Below, one piece after another: positions 32,401 to 41,647 of a stretch of 64,000 nt of DNA. Under the pieces are notes generated by a model. The model saw nothing but the letters and a program-made list of their open reading frames with translations. It made no database searches and had not been told where the DNA came from. A program made the position numbers and the translations under genes. The DNA comes from Salvia splendens. Lineage: Eukaryota; Streptophyta; Magnoliopsida; Lamiales; Lamiaceae. Where the stretch lies: NCBI RefSeq assembly GCF_004379255.2, contig NC_056052.1, positions 11,587,708-11,651,707 of the forward strand, read 5' to 3'. The first letter of the stretch is position 1, and the number at the start of each line of letters is the position of its first letter.

Positions 32401-32584
32401 TAAGAGCACCCGCAACGCGTGCCGAAACCGTTCCGCGTGCCGTTCCGCCGCGGAACGCGTTGCGGCGCTGCATTCCGCTCCCGTCTCGTTCCCATTCCGT
32501 GCCGGGTGCCGACGGCACGTAACGCGGCACGGAACAAGCCGCCACGCGCCTGGGCGACGTGGCCGATCCCCGTGCGTGCGTGCT

Positions 32585-32610
32585 TCCCACTCGCCGGCCC
32601 GCGAGTGGGA
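32585..32610. promoter_or_regulatory. Subterminal palindrome of Harbinger element B
   Basis: Arms TCCCACTCGC and GCGAGTGGGA around CGGCCC, 181 bp from the left end. Same as 7118-7143 in element 1 except that the outer pair is T-A instead of G-C. Confidence 0.5.
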
Positions 32611-32750
32611 CACGTCAGCAATGACGCAATAAATTTTTTTTTTTTATAAAAACCGAATTTTTAAAAAATTTTTTTTTTTTTAAACGGTAACATTACCGTT
32701 TTTTTAACTTTTTCTTAATTTTTTTAATTTTTATTTTTATTTTCTTATTC

Positions 32751-32758
32751 TATAAATA
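32751..32758 (+). promoter_or_regulatory. TATA box of the element B ORF1 gene
   Basis: TATAAATA lies 96 bp upstream of the ORF1 start codon and about 350 bp inside the element. Confidence 0.6.
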
Positions 32759-32853
32759 CACCTAATTCATTCATTTTATACACAACTACACATCTATTCT
32801 TCCTACATCAACATCAATTTCTCTCCAATTTTCATATTCTATCTCTTCAAAAA

Positions 32854-33990
32854 ATGTCCGGCGACGGCAATTACGGTGGTGGCGGCGCCGGAGGGTGGGA
32901 TCTCAACGCGTTCGGCGATTGGGAGACCATGTACAACACACTTGGTGGTTCTGGGTCATCGACGCCGGGCACGCAGGGGTCGGCGACGCCGGGTGGGTAC
33001 CAACCACCCACTTTCGATGTGGATGCCTACGCTCGAGGCTCCGGCTCGCGGCTTTCCCAGGGTTTGTCCCAGATTCGGGAGGATATCCCCGTTGAACCCA
33101 CTCAGGGAGGAGGCCGAGGCGGTGGAAGCTACAGGGCTGCGTCTGAGGCACCCGAGGAGGATGAGGAGGAGGAGCCGGAGGATCTGGGCCGGCATCCCTA
33201 CACCAACGAAGAAACAAAGGCGGTGTACACCGCCTGGCTCACCGTCTCATATGATCCCATCGTCGGCAACCAACAAGCCGCCAAGTGCTTCTGGGAAAAG
33301 GTCCGTGATATCTACCACGAGACTAAGCCGAAAGGGGCCCGGAAGCGCAAATATACAATGCTTCGTGCTCACTTTGGCCGAGTCGATTTACAGGTCAAAA
33401 AATTCTGCGGGATATACTCCACCGAAGCGGCGCACTACCAAAGCGGAGCTTCGGGCGCCGACATACTGAGGGCGGCTATGCGCGCCTTCCACCAGGACAC
33501 CGGTGTACAGTTCAAATATGTTGATATTTGGCAGCTCGTCAAGGACGAGGAAAGGTGGGCCGGTGGTGTCCGCTCCAGCTCGGGATCAACCTCAAAGCGG
33601 ACGAAGCACACGACGAGCGGCCAGTACTCGTCTGGTGACACCGATGCGCCCAGTGATCGTGGCACGCAGGAGGTTGGGGTTACGGCCGCCGAGTACGAGG
33701 GATCTAGCCGTGGGCGCCGTCGTCCGCAAGGGACGAAGGCGGCGAAAGCGGCTAGAGCGAGGAAGGGCCGAGGAGAATCAAGCCAGTCGGCCTCGGGATC
33801 GGGCTCACAAGGAGGCTCGAACACACTTATGGTGGCGTACATAACCGCCACAATGGCGGACACTTCCCGCTTCTCGTACGCCCAATACACGGCCTGGTGG
33901 AACGGAATTGTGCATATGGCAGGACTACTTGGTCTTCCCCCTCCCCCTAAACCTCGACCGCCTCCGGAGGATGATTCGCCGGCGGAGTAG
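32854..33990 (+). CDS. Intact Harbinger ORF1, Myb/trihelix-like DNA-binding protein, 378 aa
   Basis: Homologue of the accessory ORF1 of Pong-like elements, which in rice Ping/Pong is needed with the transposase for mobility and is thought to bind DNA and the transposase. It has a Gly/Ser/Thr-rich leader (1-100), an acidic tract EEDEEEEPED (101-110) and a SANT/trihelix-type region (about 113-185: HPYTNEETKAVYTAWL, DPIVGNQ, CFWEKVRDIYHETKP, LRAHFGRVDLQVKKFCGIY). Next comes the second conserved block (VDIWQLVKDEERW), then SKRTKHTTSGQYSS, then a basic probable nuclear localisation region (RGRRRPQGTKAAKAARARKG, 286-305). The C-terminus is proline-rich. It is uninterrupted. Such proteins are often mis-named glutathione S-transferase T3-like; no GST fold signature is present. 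Confidence 0.85.
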   Translation: MSGDGNYGGGGAGGWDLNAFGDWETMYNTLGGSGSSTPGTQGSATPGGYQPPTFDVDAYARGSGSRLSQGLSQIREDIPVEPTQGGGRGGGSYRAASEAPEEDEEEEPEDLGRHPYTNEETKAVYTAWLTVSYDPIVGNQQAAKCFWEKVRDIYHETKPKGARKRKYTMLRAHFGRVDLQVKKFCGIYSTEAAHYQSGASGADILRAAMRAFHQDTGVQFKYVDIWQLVKDEERWAGGVRSSSGSTSKRTKHTTSGQYSSGDTDAPSDRGTQEVGVTAAEYEGSSRGRRRPQGTKAAKAARARKGRGESSQSASGSGSQGGSNTLMVAYITATMADTSRFSYAQYTAWWNGIVHMAGLLGLPPPPKPRPPPEDDSPAE

Positions 33991-34312
33991 TTTTTTTATT
34001 TTCCCACGTTTAAGTTGTAATTTTTTTTAATATTGTGTGTTTTTTAATGAAGTATGTTTGTTTTTTAATAAAGTATGTTTGTTTTTTAATAAAGTGTGTT
34101 TATTTAATTTAATTTAGTTGGAAATAAAAATAAAAATTGAAATAGAATGAATAGTAATTTAAGGAACGGTTAAGGAACGGTTAAGGAACGGAGGGTTGCA
34201 GGTTCCGTTCCTTAGTTAAGGAATGGAGTAAAAAAGTACAGTGGGGCCCTCAAATAGTGGTTTAAGGAACGGTATAGGAACGGTATAGGAACAGCGTTGT
34301 GGATGGCCTAAA

Positions 34313-35440
34313 TATCTTCCTGTCAAATCATTTATCGATAGATTACCAACAGACTCAGCAAATTAACAAAAATATAATTGGTAAAAGAAAACTACAAACT
34401 GATCTTGTTCGTCAGTAATATTACCAAAGACTTCGTCCGTTAGTAAAATTATGTCCTATAATACGTTGTTTGAATTATGTTGGTAGATTACAAACAACAA
34501 AGTCTGTGCGAGAGCAATCGACGATTCTTTAGAGAATCAATTCGGTATTTCTAAACCCTAGCATTCATGTTTTAGGATTTATATTTTTTAAGCATGAATT
34601 ATTTGCGTTCTAGCATGCAATTCTGTGTTAACATGTGAATAGATTAAGTCCATAATCCGTCCACGAAAAAATAGAGCACATTTGCCATTTTTTATTGTCC
34701 ACAAAAAATAGAGCGCATTTAAAAAAGGAAAGTTTTCAACAACTTCTCTCTTACTTTTTCCTCTTCTGTCTTACTAATAATATGGACCCTACATTCTACT
34801 AATACTATTTCTCTCTTGATTTTTTCCCCTCTCTCTTACTAATAATATGGACCTCACATTCCACTAACACTACTTCTCTCTTACTTTACCAATTCCTCAT
34901 TAGAACATGTGACATTCACAATGTGTCCTATTTTTCGTGGACGGATGGAGTATCCATTTTATTCATTACTTTCTTTATTCTAAGTTGTGGATAATGCTTC
35001 ATGTTTGTTTGACACATTCTTGTGATGATTACTTGGCTTGGAAAGTATTCAAAGAAGATTTATATGTAATCTAGGATTGACGACCCTGGTGTGTGATCTA
35101 CTTTGTGCCGCATGGACAATAATTATGTGACTCGTTCTAGTAAAGCATGAACTATGCTAGGGTGTTGTAGTTGGAAGCATATCCCTAGAATTCCCTTCTC
35201 CCATATATTTTCTCCTACATGTTTAATTTACAACTGTTTATTTGATTTCTTTGTTTTTACAATCTTAGTTTAAAATCTCAACCAACCGTGTGTCCAAATA
35301 GTGAAAAGCGCCTAGTAATTGGTAGACAATCTGTGAACGTATTCCTTGTGTTCGATATCCCTGTGCTTACCCTTTGTCTATACTAAATCTACTCTGTATA
35401 CTTGCAGGTTTATTTAGTGCTAAAAAAATAGTGCATCAAT
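34313..35440 (+). repeat. LTR-retrotransposon remnant containing a Stowaway-like MITE
   Basis: The right end has typical plant LTR text (GTTCGATATCCCTGTGCTTACC, then a CTTGCAGG-type end near 35403) and stops around 35440, where a Harbinger remnant begins. The left limit is not clear. A Stowaway-like MITE lies at about 34655-34950. Confidence 0.45.
34655..34950. mobile_element. Stowaway-like MITE with internal duplication
   Basis: Left AATCCGTCCACGAAAAAATAG and right TTTTTCGTGGACGGATGGAG are complementary. The interior repeats a ~75-bp unit containing CTTACTAATAATATGGACC. The TA site is clear only on the right. Confidence 0.6.
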
Positions 35441-36286
35441 TATTTATATAATCCCTCAATCCACTTTTTTCTCTCACAATCACAATCACAATCACAATCC
35501 ACTCCTCTTCTCTTATCTTCTATCTATTAAATATGGATCCCAACAATTTGGCTAATGTTGAAAGACAAGTCGAAGTTCGACGGAGGAATAGCGCCCGCCT
35601 CATCAGTGCCAAAGCGGACGAAGAACACCACCAGTGGCAGTTACACGAGTTGCGGCGGCCAGTCGCCTATGAATCTCAACGCTGAGCCGGACGAAAATTC
35701 CGGCATGCCAACGTCTACTTTTAGGCATCCCATTGGCAACAAGACTGCCAAATTAAACACAGGCCAAAGGGAAGGCGACAGCGTCTTGATCGGCTTCCCC
35801 GCCTGCGCTCGTGGCTTCAACGCTCGCCGTGTACAATGGCTTTCGCGAGAGTTACGACATGTGGTTGCTACTTGACACGATCACCGGCCGTGACAATGCC
35901 ACCGACCCGAACACCCGTCGGATGTGTGAAAGGATGGTGAAGATTTTGAAGAAGAAGTTAGATTTAGAGTAGAGTAGTGTAGGTATTTGTTTAATTTTAG
36001 TAATGTAGTTTTTTTTTAATTAGGTAATGTAGTTTTTTTTTAAAATTAAGTAATGTAGTTGTTTTTTAAAAAAAATTAACTAATGTAGGTGTTTTTTTTA
36101 ATTTTGTAGTGTTCAATATATTATATTTTGGTATTTAGTAATTAAAAAAATATATATCAAATTTAAATATAAAATTGTATACTTGTCCGGCACTAGTCCG
36201 TACCATTGCAGGAGACTAGAACGGATTATGAAAAGGTGTTGTAGCAACCACCAGTCAGAACACTAGTCCAGATCATTGTGATCCTC
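35441..36286 (+). mobile_element. Pong-like Harbinger remnant (ORF1 type), left end lost
   Basis: The right terminus, reverse-complemented GAGGATCACAATGATC, is followed by TAA (36287-36289). The left end is missing beyond the LTR remnant. Contains an internally deleted ORF1. Confidence 0.6.
35533..35972 (+). pseudogene. Internally deleted Harbinger ORF1
   Basis: The start MDPNNLA at 35533 is joined almost directly to the C-terminal half of ORF1, in another frame: LKDKSKFDGG, PKRTKNTTSGSYTS and FRHPIGNKTAKLN. After a further frame change it ends RMCERMVKILKKKLDLE at 35972. The entire trihelix domain is missing. It is more like the NAM-associated form of ORF1 than the copy at 32854, so it represents another lineage. 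Confidence 0.65.
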
Positions 36287-36289
36287 TAA

Positions 36290-36558
36290 GTCTCAACTGA
36301 AAAATGGTCTACTCTAATATAATTAACAGAGAGAACTTAATCACGTTACAATATGCATTATAATGACGTGTGTTCTCTTATGTGGCGGAATCTTTTTCTT
36401 TCGCTCTTTAATTTGAGTTTATTTTGACGTGAGCTTTTTTCAAGCTTTTACCAAAAGCAAGATTTTTTCATATGTCATACCAACTTTCTAAGTTTTGAGA
36501 TTCCATTTTCTATCTTGTACTACAAATAATTTCTAAAGTCCTTGCAACGTAATTAATA
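36290..36558. other. Intergenic spacer
   Basis: No coding or repeat feature recognised. Confidence 0.35.
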
Positions 36559-36778
36559 TTCCCTCCATCTCAAAAGAATATGAACTTTGCGTTCGGCACG
36601 AGTTTTACTGCATTATTGATAAAGTAAGAGAGATATAGATAAAGAATGTTTTTTAAGTATTATTAGTGGAGAATAGGTCTCACCTCATTAGAGAGAAGAG
36701 AGATTCCAAAATTGGAATGTTCACTCTTTGGGGACGGATGAAAAATGAAATAATGTATACTTTCATTTACGGGGGAGT
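36559..36778. mobile_element. Stowaway-like MITE, degenerate
   Basis: Left TTCCCTCCATCTCAAAAGAA after TA; right-end-like GGGGACGGATG near 36731 and a GGGGGAG before TA at 36778. The ends do not pair cleanly. Confidence 0.4.
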
Positions 36779-36779
36779 A

Positions 36780-37408
36780 TTATTATTAATAATAACAATG
36801 ATAATAACAGTGTGTTAAAGAATTTAAACTTCGTAACAAGTGTCATCCAAGCTGGAAATTTCGTATTCCATAAGTTAAGGAAAAGATGTGGCTTCACAAG
36901 GTAATAGTTTCTTTCATTCCTTGAATTTCCGCTTAAATTCAGCACTTTGAAAGCAATGCGCGACTTTCGTAGAATGGTCATAACTCCCTCTATAGAACTC
37001 CGATTGAAATAATCAAGATACCAACGCGAAGATCTTTTAAAGACTAAGAGAATGGTGTATAGAATGCTCTGATCAGGATCAGACTTTAGAATCGCCTGAA
37101 AAATAGGTTTGAACTGGGACTGATGCGCACGAACAGGTCCAGCGGCGCTGGGAAAGTTTCTGAGCTCTCTGGATGGCTTTCAGCGACAGGTGGCATGCGC
37201 CAGTTGCCCGCTGGGTTGTGCTTCTGCTCTAGCTTCCGAATTTTGACCTTTTTATGCCCCTTTTCAGCTCTATTTTGCATATTTCTCACAAAACACATCA
37301 AAATACCATAGTAGATAAAATATGCAAATAATGGACATATAATGCAACTTTGACACTCAAAACGGGTCAAATAATGACCTTAAAACAGTACAAAATCCGA
37401 GCTTATCA
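36780..37408 (-). repeat. LTR fragment, Athila-like Ty3/gypsy, minus strand
   Basis: Read on the minus strand it starts at 37408 with TGATAAGCTCGGATTTTG and continues with LTR-like text (TGACCCGTTTTGAGTGTCAAA, AGCTGAAAAGGGGCATAAAA). No second LTR or target duplication was found. The inner limit is a guess. Confidence 0.5.
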
Positions 37409-37937
37409 ATAAACAAAAATGAAAATAATGTCTATTTTATAGGACGGAGAGAATACTTATTCTTGTTATAATAATAAAACTTAAGTGAAATAAATTAATT
37501 ATTATAAAACTTAAGTGAAATAAATTAATGAAATGTGAAGTCTATTTACTAAAACTAGTAAAATTAAAATCATACATTTAATTACAAATATCTTAAAATG
37601 ATAATTTGAGACATTTAAATATCTTAAAATGATCATTTGAGATATTTAATGATAACCGGATGATATTTCATAATGTTAATAAACTTTTATGCATAATTTC
37701 AAGGGTAGTGATTTAGACACATAATATCTTCATGCCATAATGCCCTATGTCACTTTACTAGCTATATTTTATATCATGACTAATTTACCCTAATGCTATA
37801 TTAAGTAAATTTATACCATTAGATTATGATTGTTTCTCATAATATAAAATTCTTAATACACATTAATATAGAGTACTTCTTTGGATATATACATACCGAC
37901 AAGATTAGAATATTAAAAAGAAATTAGTTATTTAATA
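37409..37937. other. Intergenic, AT-rich
   Basis: Contains a short tandem duplication near 37483-37530 (ATAAAACTTAAGTGAAATAA twice). No gene. Confidence 0.4.
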
Positions 37938-38059
37938 TTAAGGACTTTTCATCAAACTTGCACTTTAGATTAGTATAGATGCGTTATCAATTTTTGAAAG
38001 CAAAACGTTTTCTTTCATTGAAAAGTTTTCTGTCAAAAAATTTAATAGTATTAAATTTA
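37938..38059 (+). repeat. 122-bp direct repeat, copy 1
   Basis: Nearly identical to 38956-39077 (two differences counted by eye). Starts ATTAAGGACTTTTCATC. No coding content. Confidence 0.85.
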
Positions 38060-38955
38060 CTACTCCCCAGTGAATAAAACATTTATGCAATTTTAATTTA
38101 TAATCTAAGTGAAGTAAAAATAATAAAATTAATGACAAAAATAAGATGTGTGACTAATGATAAAAAAGTATTAATTAATTAATTAGAATAAGATATACAA
38201 ATAAAGAAAATATGTGTGAGTAGAGATGTTTATTGAAAGTGCTATGCAAGTCATTAATCCCAATAAAAGGTAAATTAATATATAAATTTAATAGCTTAAT
38301 TTATAAAAAATTAATTTGAAAAAATATATGGAATATTAAACATATCCACATTAAATATATGAATAATTTAAATCATATAAATTTAAAACTTCTTTGAGAA
38401 GTCAAGTAAGAAAATTTGTATTATCCAGTAATCATATTTTAGTTGACTATTTATGTTTTTCTTTTAATTTCAGATCATAGCATATAACTTGATATACATT
38501 TCCAAATACTAAATGAATTTTTTATATTGGAAAGAATAAATTTCTTACTTCCCGCCACATATACGTATAAAAAGTAAATTACTACTATCACTTAAAATAA
38601 CGATAATATTTTATGCATCTTGTTTGTTTTGAATAATGTGAGAATTTACACTACTCTTTATATTAAAAAGTATTGTAATTAATGATTAAATCTCAATTTT
38701 AACCTAAATAAATGGAAGGCAAACTAAACTCTCTAGCACAATTCCAATTTAACTCAAATATAAGGCTAATTAATATATAAATTTAATAACTTAATTATAA
38801 AAAAATTTAATGGTAGTGCAATATTTAAATGTGTTTTAACACTTCTTCAAGAAGTTAGCATTTTATTGGGCTATTATTTGTTCAATTATTTTTGTCTTAA
38901 AAAATTATTTTTGAATAGAAGACACCTCATCTTTCCATTTTCCCTCCAAAAAGGG
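38060..38955. other. AT-rich spacer between the 122-bp repeats
   Basis: Also contains a second related pair, TAAATTAATATATAAATTTAATAGC near 38270 and a similar copy near 38765. No gene recognised. Confidence 0.4.
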
Positions 38956-39077
38956 CATTAAGGATTTTTCATCAAACTTGCACTTTAGATTAGTATAGAT
39001 GCGTTATCAATTTTTGAAAGCAAAACGTTTTCTTTCATTGAAAAGTTTTCTGTCAAAAAATTTAATAGTACTAAATT
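38956..39077 (+). repeat. 122-bp direct repeat, copy 2
   Basis: Second copy of 37938-38059, 1018 bp downstream in the same orientation. It may mark a local duplication or a very short LTR pair; no TG...CA ends or PBS were found. Confidence 0.85.
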
Positions 39078-39493
39078 TAAATTTTATTTAGGAATACCGA
39101 ATTTATAACATAATTTTCAATAAACAAATATGAAAAAGTTTTAATTCTCCATAGAGTTTCTTTTTATAATTTTCTTATTAATCATAATCTATAATATATT
39201 ATTACAACTTTTCTTCCTGTTAAATTCACATAAACTTACTAATTCTATCTTTTTGGCATTTTCAAACCTTTTATATTCCTTTTAATTCAACATTGCCAAA
39301 ACTTGGTAAATTTTTTGCAATTCTTAATATTTTAGTTTATTATTATGAGAAATTGAAATTATGAATGTGCAAAAACACATTATGCATTGGAGTTATAGTC
39401 TGATTTATATCGGTTTTGTGATTTAGTCTAAAATGATTGAGTTTGTCTTTTAAATTTGAGTTTAAGATATTGGAGTGATTAGATTTAAGAATG
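39078..39493. other. Intergenic, AT-rich
   Basis: No feature recognised. Confidence 0.35.
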
Positions 39494-39496
39494 TTA

Positions 39497-40180
39497 GAGC
39501 ATCCGCAGTGGTGACGTCCGTCCGTGCCGCTGGCAAGGACACCCCTGTCCACTGCTGCGCTCTTGCCGCTGGCACGGCGCTGCTCGATGCATCGAGCACG
39601 TCCGTGCCGCTGAGCAGGGCGACGTGGCGCGTTTCTAATTGGCATTGGCATTTTCTTTTTTTCTTTTTTTCTTTTTTTTAAAAAATCGAAAATAATACCA
39701 AAAATTAAAAAAAAAAATAGGATTCCCAAAAATATAGTCGTTTTATTACCGTTTTTTTAAATTTTTTTGAAATTAAAAAAAAATAATCACAAAATCATCT
39801 ATAAATACACACATTCATCATCCATTTGGACGAAATTCGGTCACCTATGAATTTAATTATGTAATTTTTAATTTTTAGGATTTAAATTATGTAATTTTTA
39901 ATTTTTAAGACTTTAATTATGAAAATTTTAATTTTTAGGCTTTTAATTATGTAATTTTTAATTTTTAGTAATTAGTAATGGTATTTTGGGTATTTTTAAT
40001 GCATTTTAATATTGTGGAAATATTTTTATTTAAATTGAATAATATAATGGTGGGACCTTTGAGCATGTCTTTGCGGAAGAGCACGGATGTGGGTGTTGTG
40101 CTCTTGCCTAAGAGCAGGGAGTAAAAGTGGGTCCGGGCCCACATCCGTGCTAGTTGGCAAGAGCACGGATGGGGATGCTC
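39497..40180 (+). mobile_element. Harbinger deletion derivative of the element 3 family (684 bp)
   Basis: Perfect TTA target duplications (39494-39496, 40181-40183); ends GAGCATCCGCAGTGG and, reverse-complemented, GAGCATCCCCATCCG. The left part matches element 3 up to ACACATTCATCATCCATTT, in its leader, and then jumps at about 39829 to CGAAATTCGGTCACC, the last codons of the transposase, followed by the same 3' tail with the 30-bp units. The whole coding region is therefore deleted. It keeps the 16-bp palindrome at 39582-39597. Confidence 0.9.
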
Positions 40181-40218
40181 TTAAAAAACCACACTATGCA
40201 TTGGAAATCGATTGTAAC

Positions 40219-41350
40219 TTTAAAATTAAAAATTTTAAAAGTAAAAGTTTTAAAATTAATCTTATGATATTCTTAAAATAAAATAGTAAACTTAATTAGT
40301 ATTAATATGTCATATATCAAATTTTAATTTATTCAATGAAATAGTGAATCAAGCTAAGAATTCTAATATTTTAGAAAAAAAAGGAGAAAATATTAATTAT
40401 ATGAATTTAAAATGTTAAATACATGAGTTAAGAATATGTAACTTTTTGTCAAGGTTTGGTGCAACGTTCCAAAACCAAAGGATTTAATTGTATTACAATT
40501 TTGAAAAGTAATTAATTAAAGAGTTAGGAAGAAAATAGTAAAATAGTTTTAAAATTTTAACAACATATGGTTATATGATCTGAGTAGTAACATTAAAAAA
40601 ATTAAGAATTTTAAAGAAATTAAAATTTTTGAATGTAAAAATAAATTAATATTATGAAAATTTAAAATCAAAACCGCAAACTCAACAAGTATTAATACTC
40701 CATATCATATATTATCAATTTTAATTTGTTAGCATGATATAGCAAACTGTAATATTTATACTAAAAAAAAGAGAAAGTATTAACTATATAACTTTAAAAA
40801 TACTTATTAAATAGACTTTTAAGAACATGTGATTATTTTTTTATCGATGTTCGATTGTAGCATTCCAAAAATTAAGAATTTAAATAAATTAAAATTTTAG
40901 AACATGAAGAATTAGAATCTAATCCTCAAACTCAATCAGTATGATTATAAAATTTTATTTTTTTACATAATATAGTGTATGAGACATAACTCTAATATTT
41001 TGTAAAGAAAAAGAGAAAACTCTAAGTATATATCTTTTGAATATTAAATAGATGAGTTAAGAATATGCAATTATTTTTTATTGAGGTTCGATGTAATGTT
41101 TCAAAAATTAAGATTTTAAAAGAAATTAAAATTTTTGAAAGTAAACAATTAAAATCATAAAATCCTTAAAATAAAAGCACTAAACTTAATTAGTAATATT
41201 ATATATCAAATTTTAATTTGTTGCATAGTGAGTGGAGTGGAGCCAAGAAGTCTAATAGTACTATTTTATATAAAAATAATAGACGAGTTAAAAACATATG
41301 ATTATTTTTTTATCGAGGTTCAATTGTAGCGTTTTAGAAATTAAGAATAT
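40219..41350 (+). repeat. Degenerate tandem array of ~230-275-bp AT-rich units
   Basis: At least four diverged copies start near 40219, 40601, 40872 and 41107, with a partial one at 40475-40600. Each has TTAAGAATTTTAAA-like then AAATTAAAATTTTT, CAAATTTTAATTTGTT, AGAGAAA and ATTTTTTTATCGAGGTTC words in the same order. No coding content. Confidence 0.6.
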
Positions 41351-41644
41351 ATAGAGATTAATTTTTGGAAAGAACAATTATTAATTATGTAGACTTAGTA
41401 ATTTATTTAAATTAAAATTATAAAACAAATTTGATAAGAAATCTATTATAAATTATTTTCTAATAAATATATCATTACTTTATTAGATAGATAAATGAAC
41501 ACTAAATATATAGAATCAATGGAATTACACTATTTTAATACTTTAAATATGTGTCTTTAAATAAATGAATAGAAATATGAGATAAAAAAAGATTGTCAAT
41601 CATAAATATAAAGGTTGTATGTAAAGAAAATAATTGAATACGCA
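41351..41644. other. AT-rich spacer
   Basis: No feature recognised. Confidence 0.35.
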
Positions 41645-41647
41645 TAA

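Larger units (their letters stand above)
32404..34308 (+). mobile_element. Pong-like Harbinger element B, ORF1-only, intact
   Basis: A 1905-bp element with perfect TAA target duplications (32401-32403 and 34309-34311). The left end is GAGCACCCGCAACGC and the right end reverse-complemented is GGCCATCCACAACGC. The right 170 bp follow the same plan as transposase-only element 1 (shared GGAGGGTTGCAGGT, TTAGTTAAG, AAGTACAGTGGG), with AAGGAACGG in place of TAAGAGAC. The left arm shares the palindrome at 32585-32610. The only gene is ORF1; no transposase sequence is present. Confidence 0.9.

Noticed and set aside
32349..32649. Overlapping Arg-rich frames on both strands
   Set aside because: They arise from the GC-rich left arm of Harbinger element B and are not genes.
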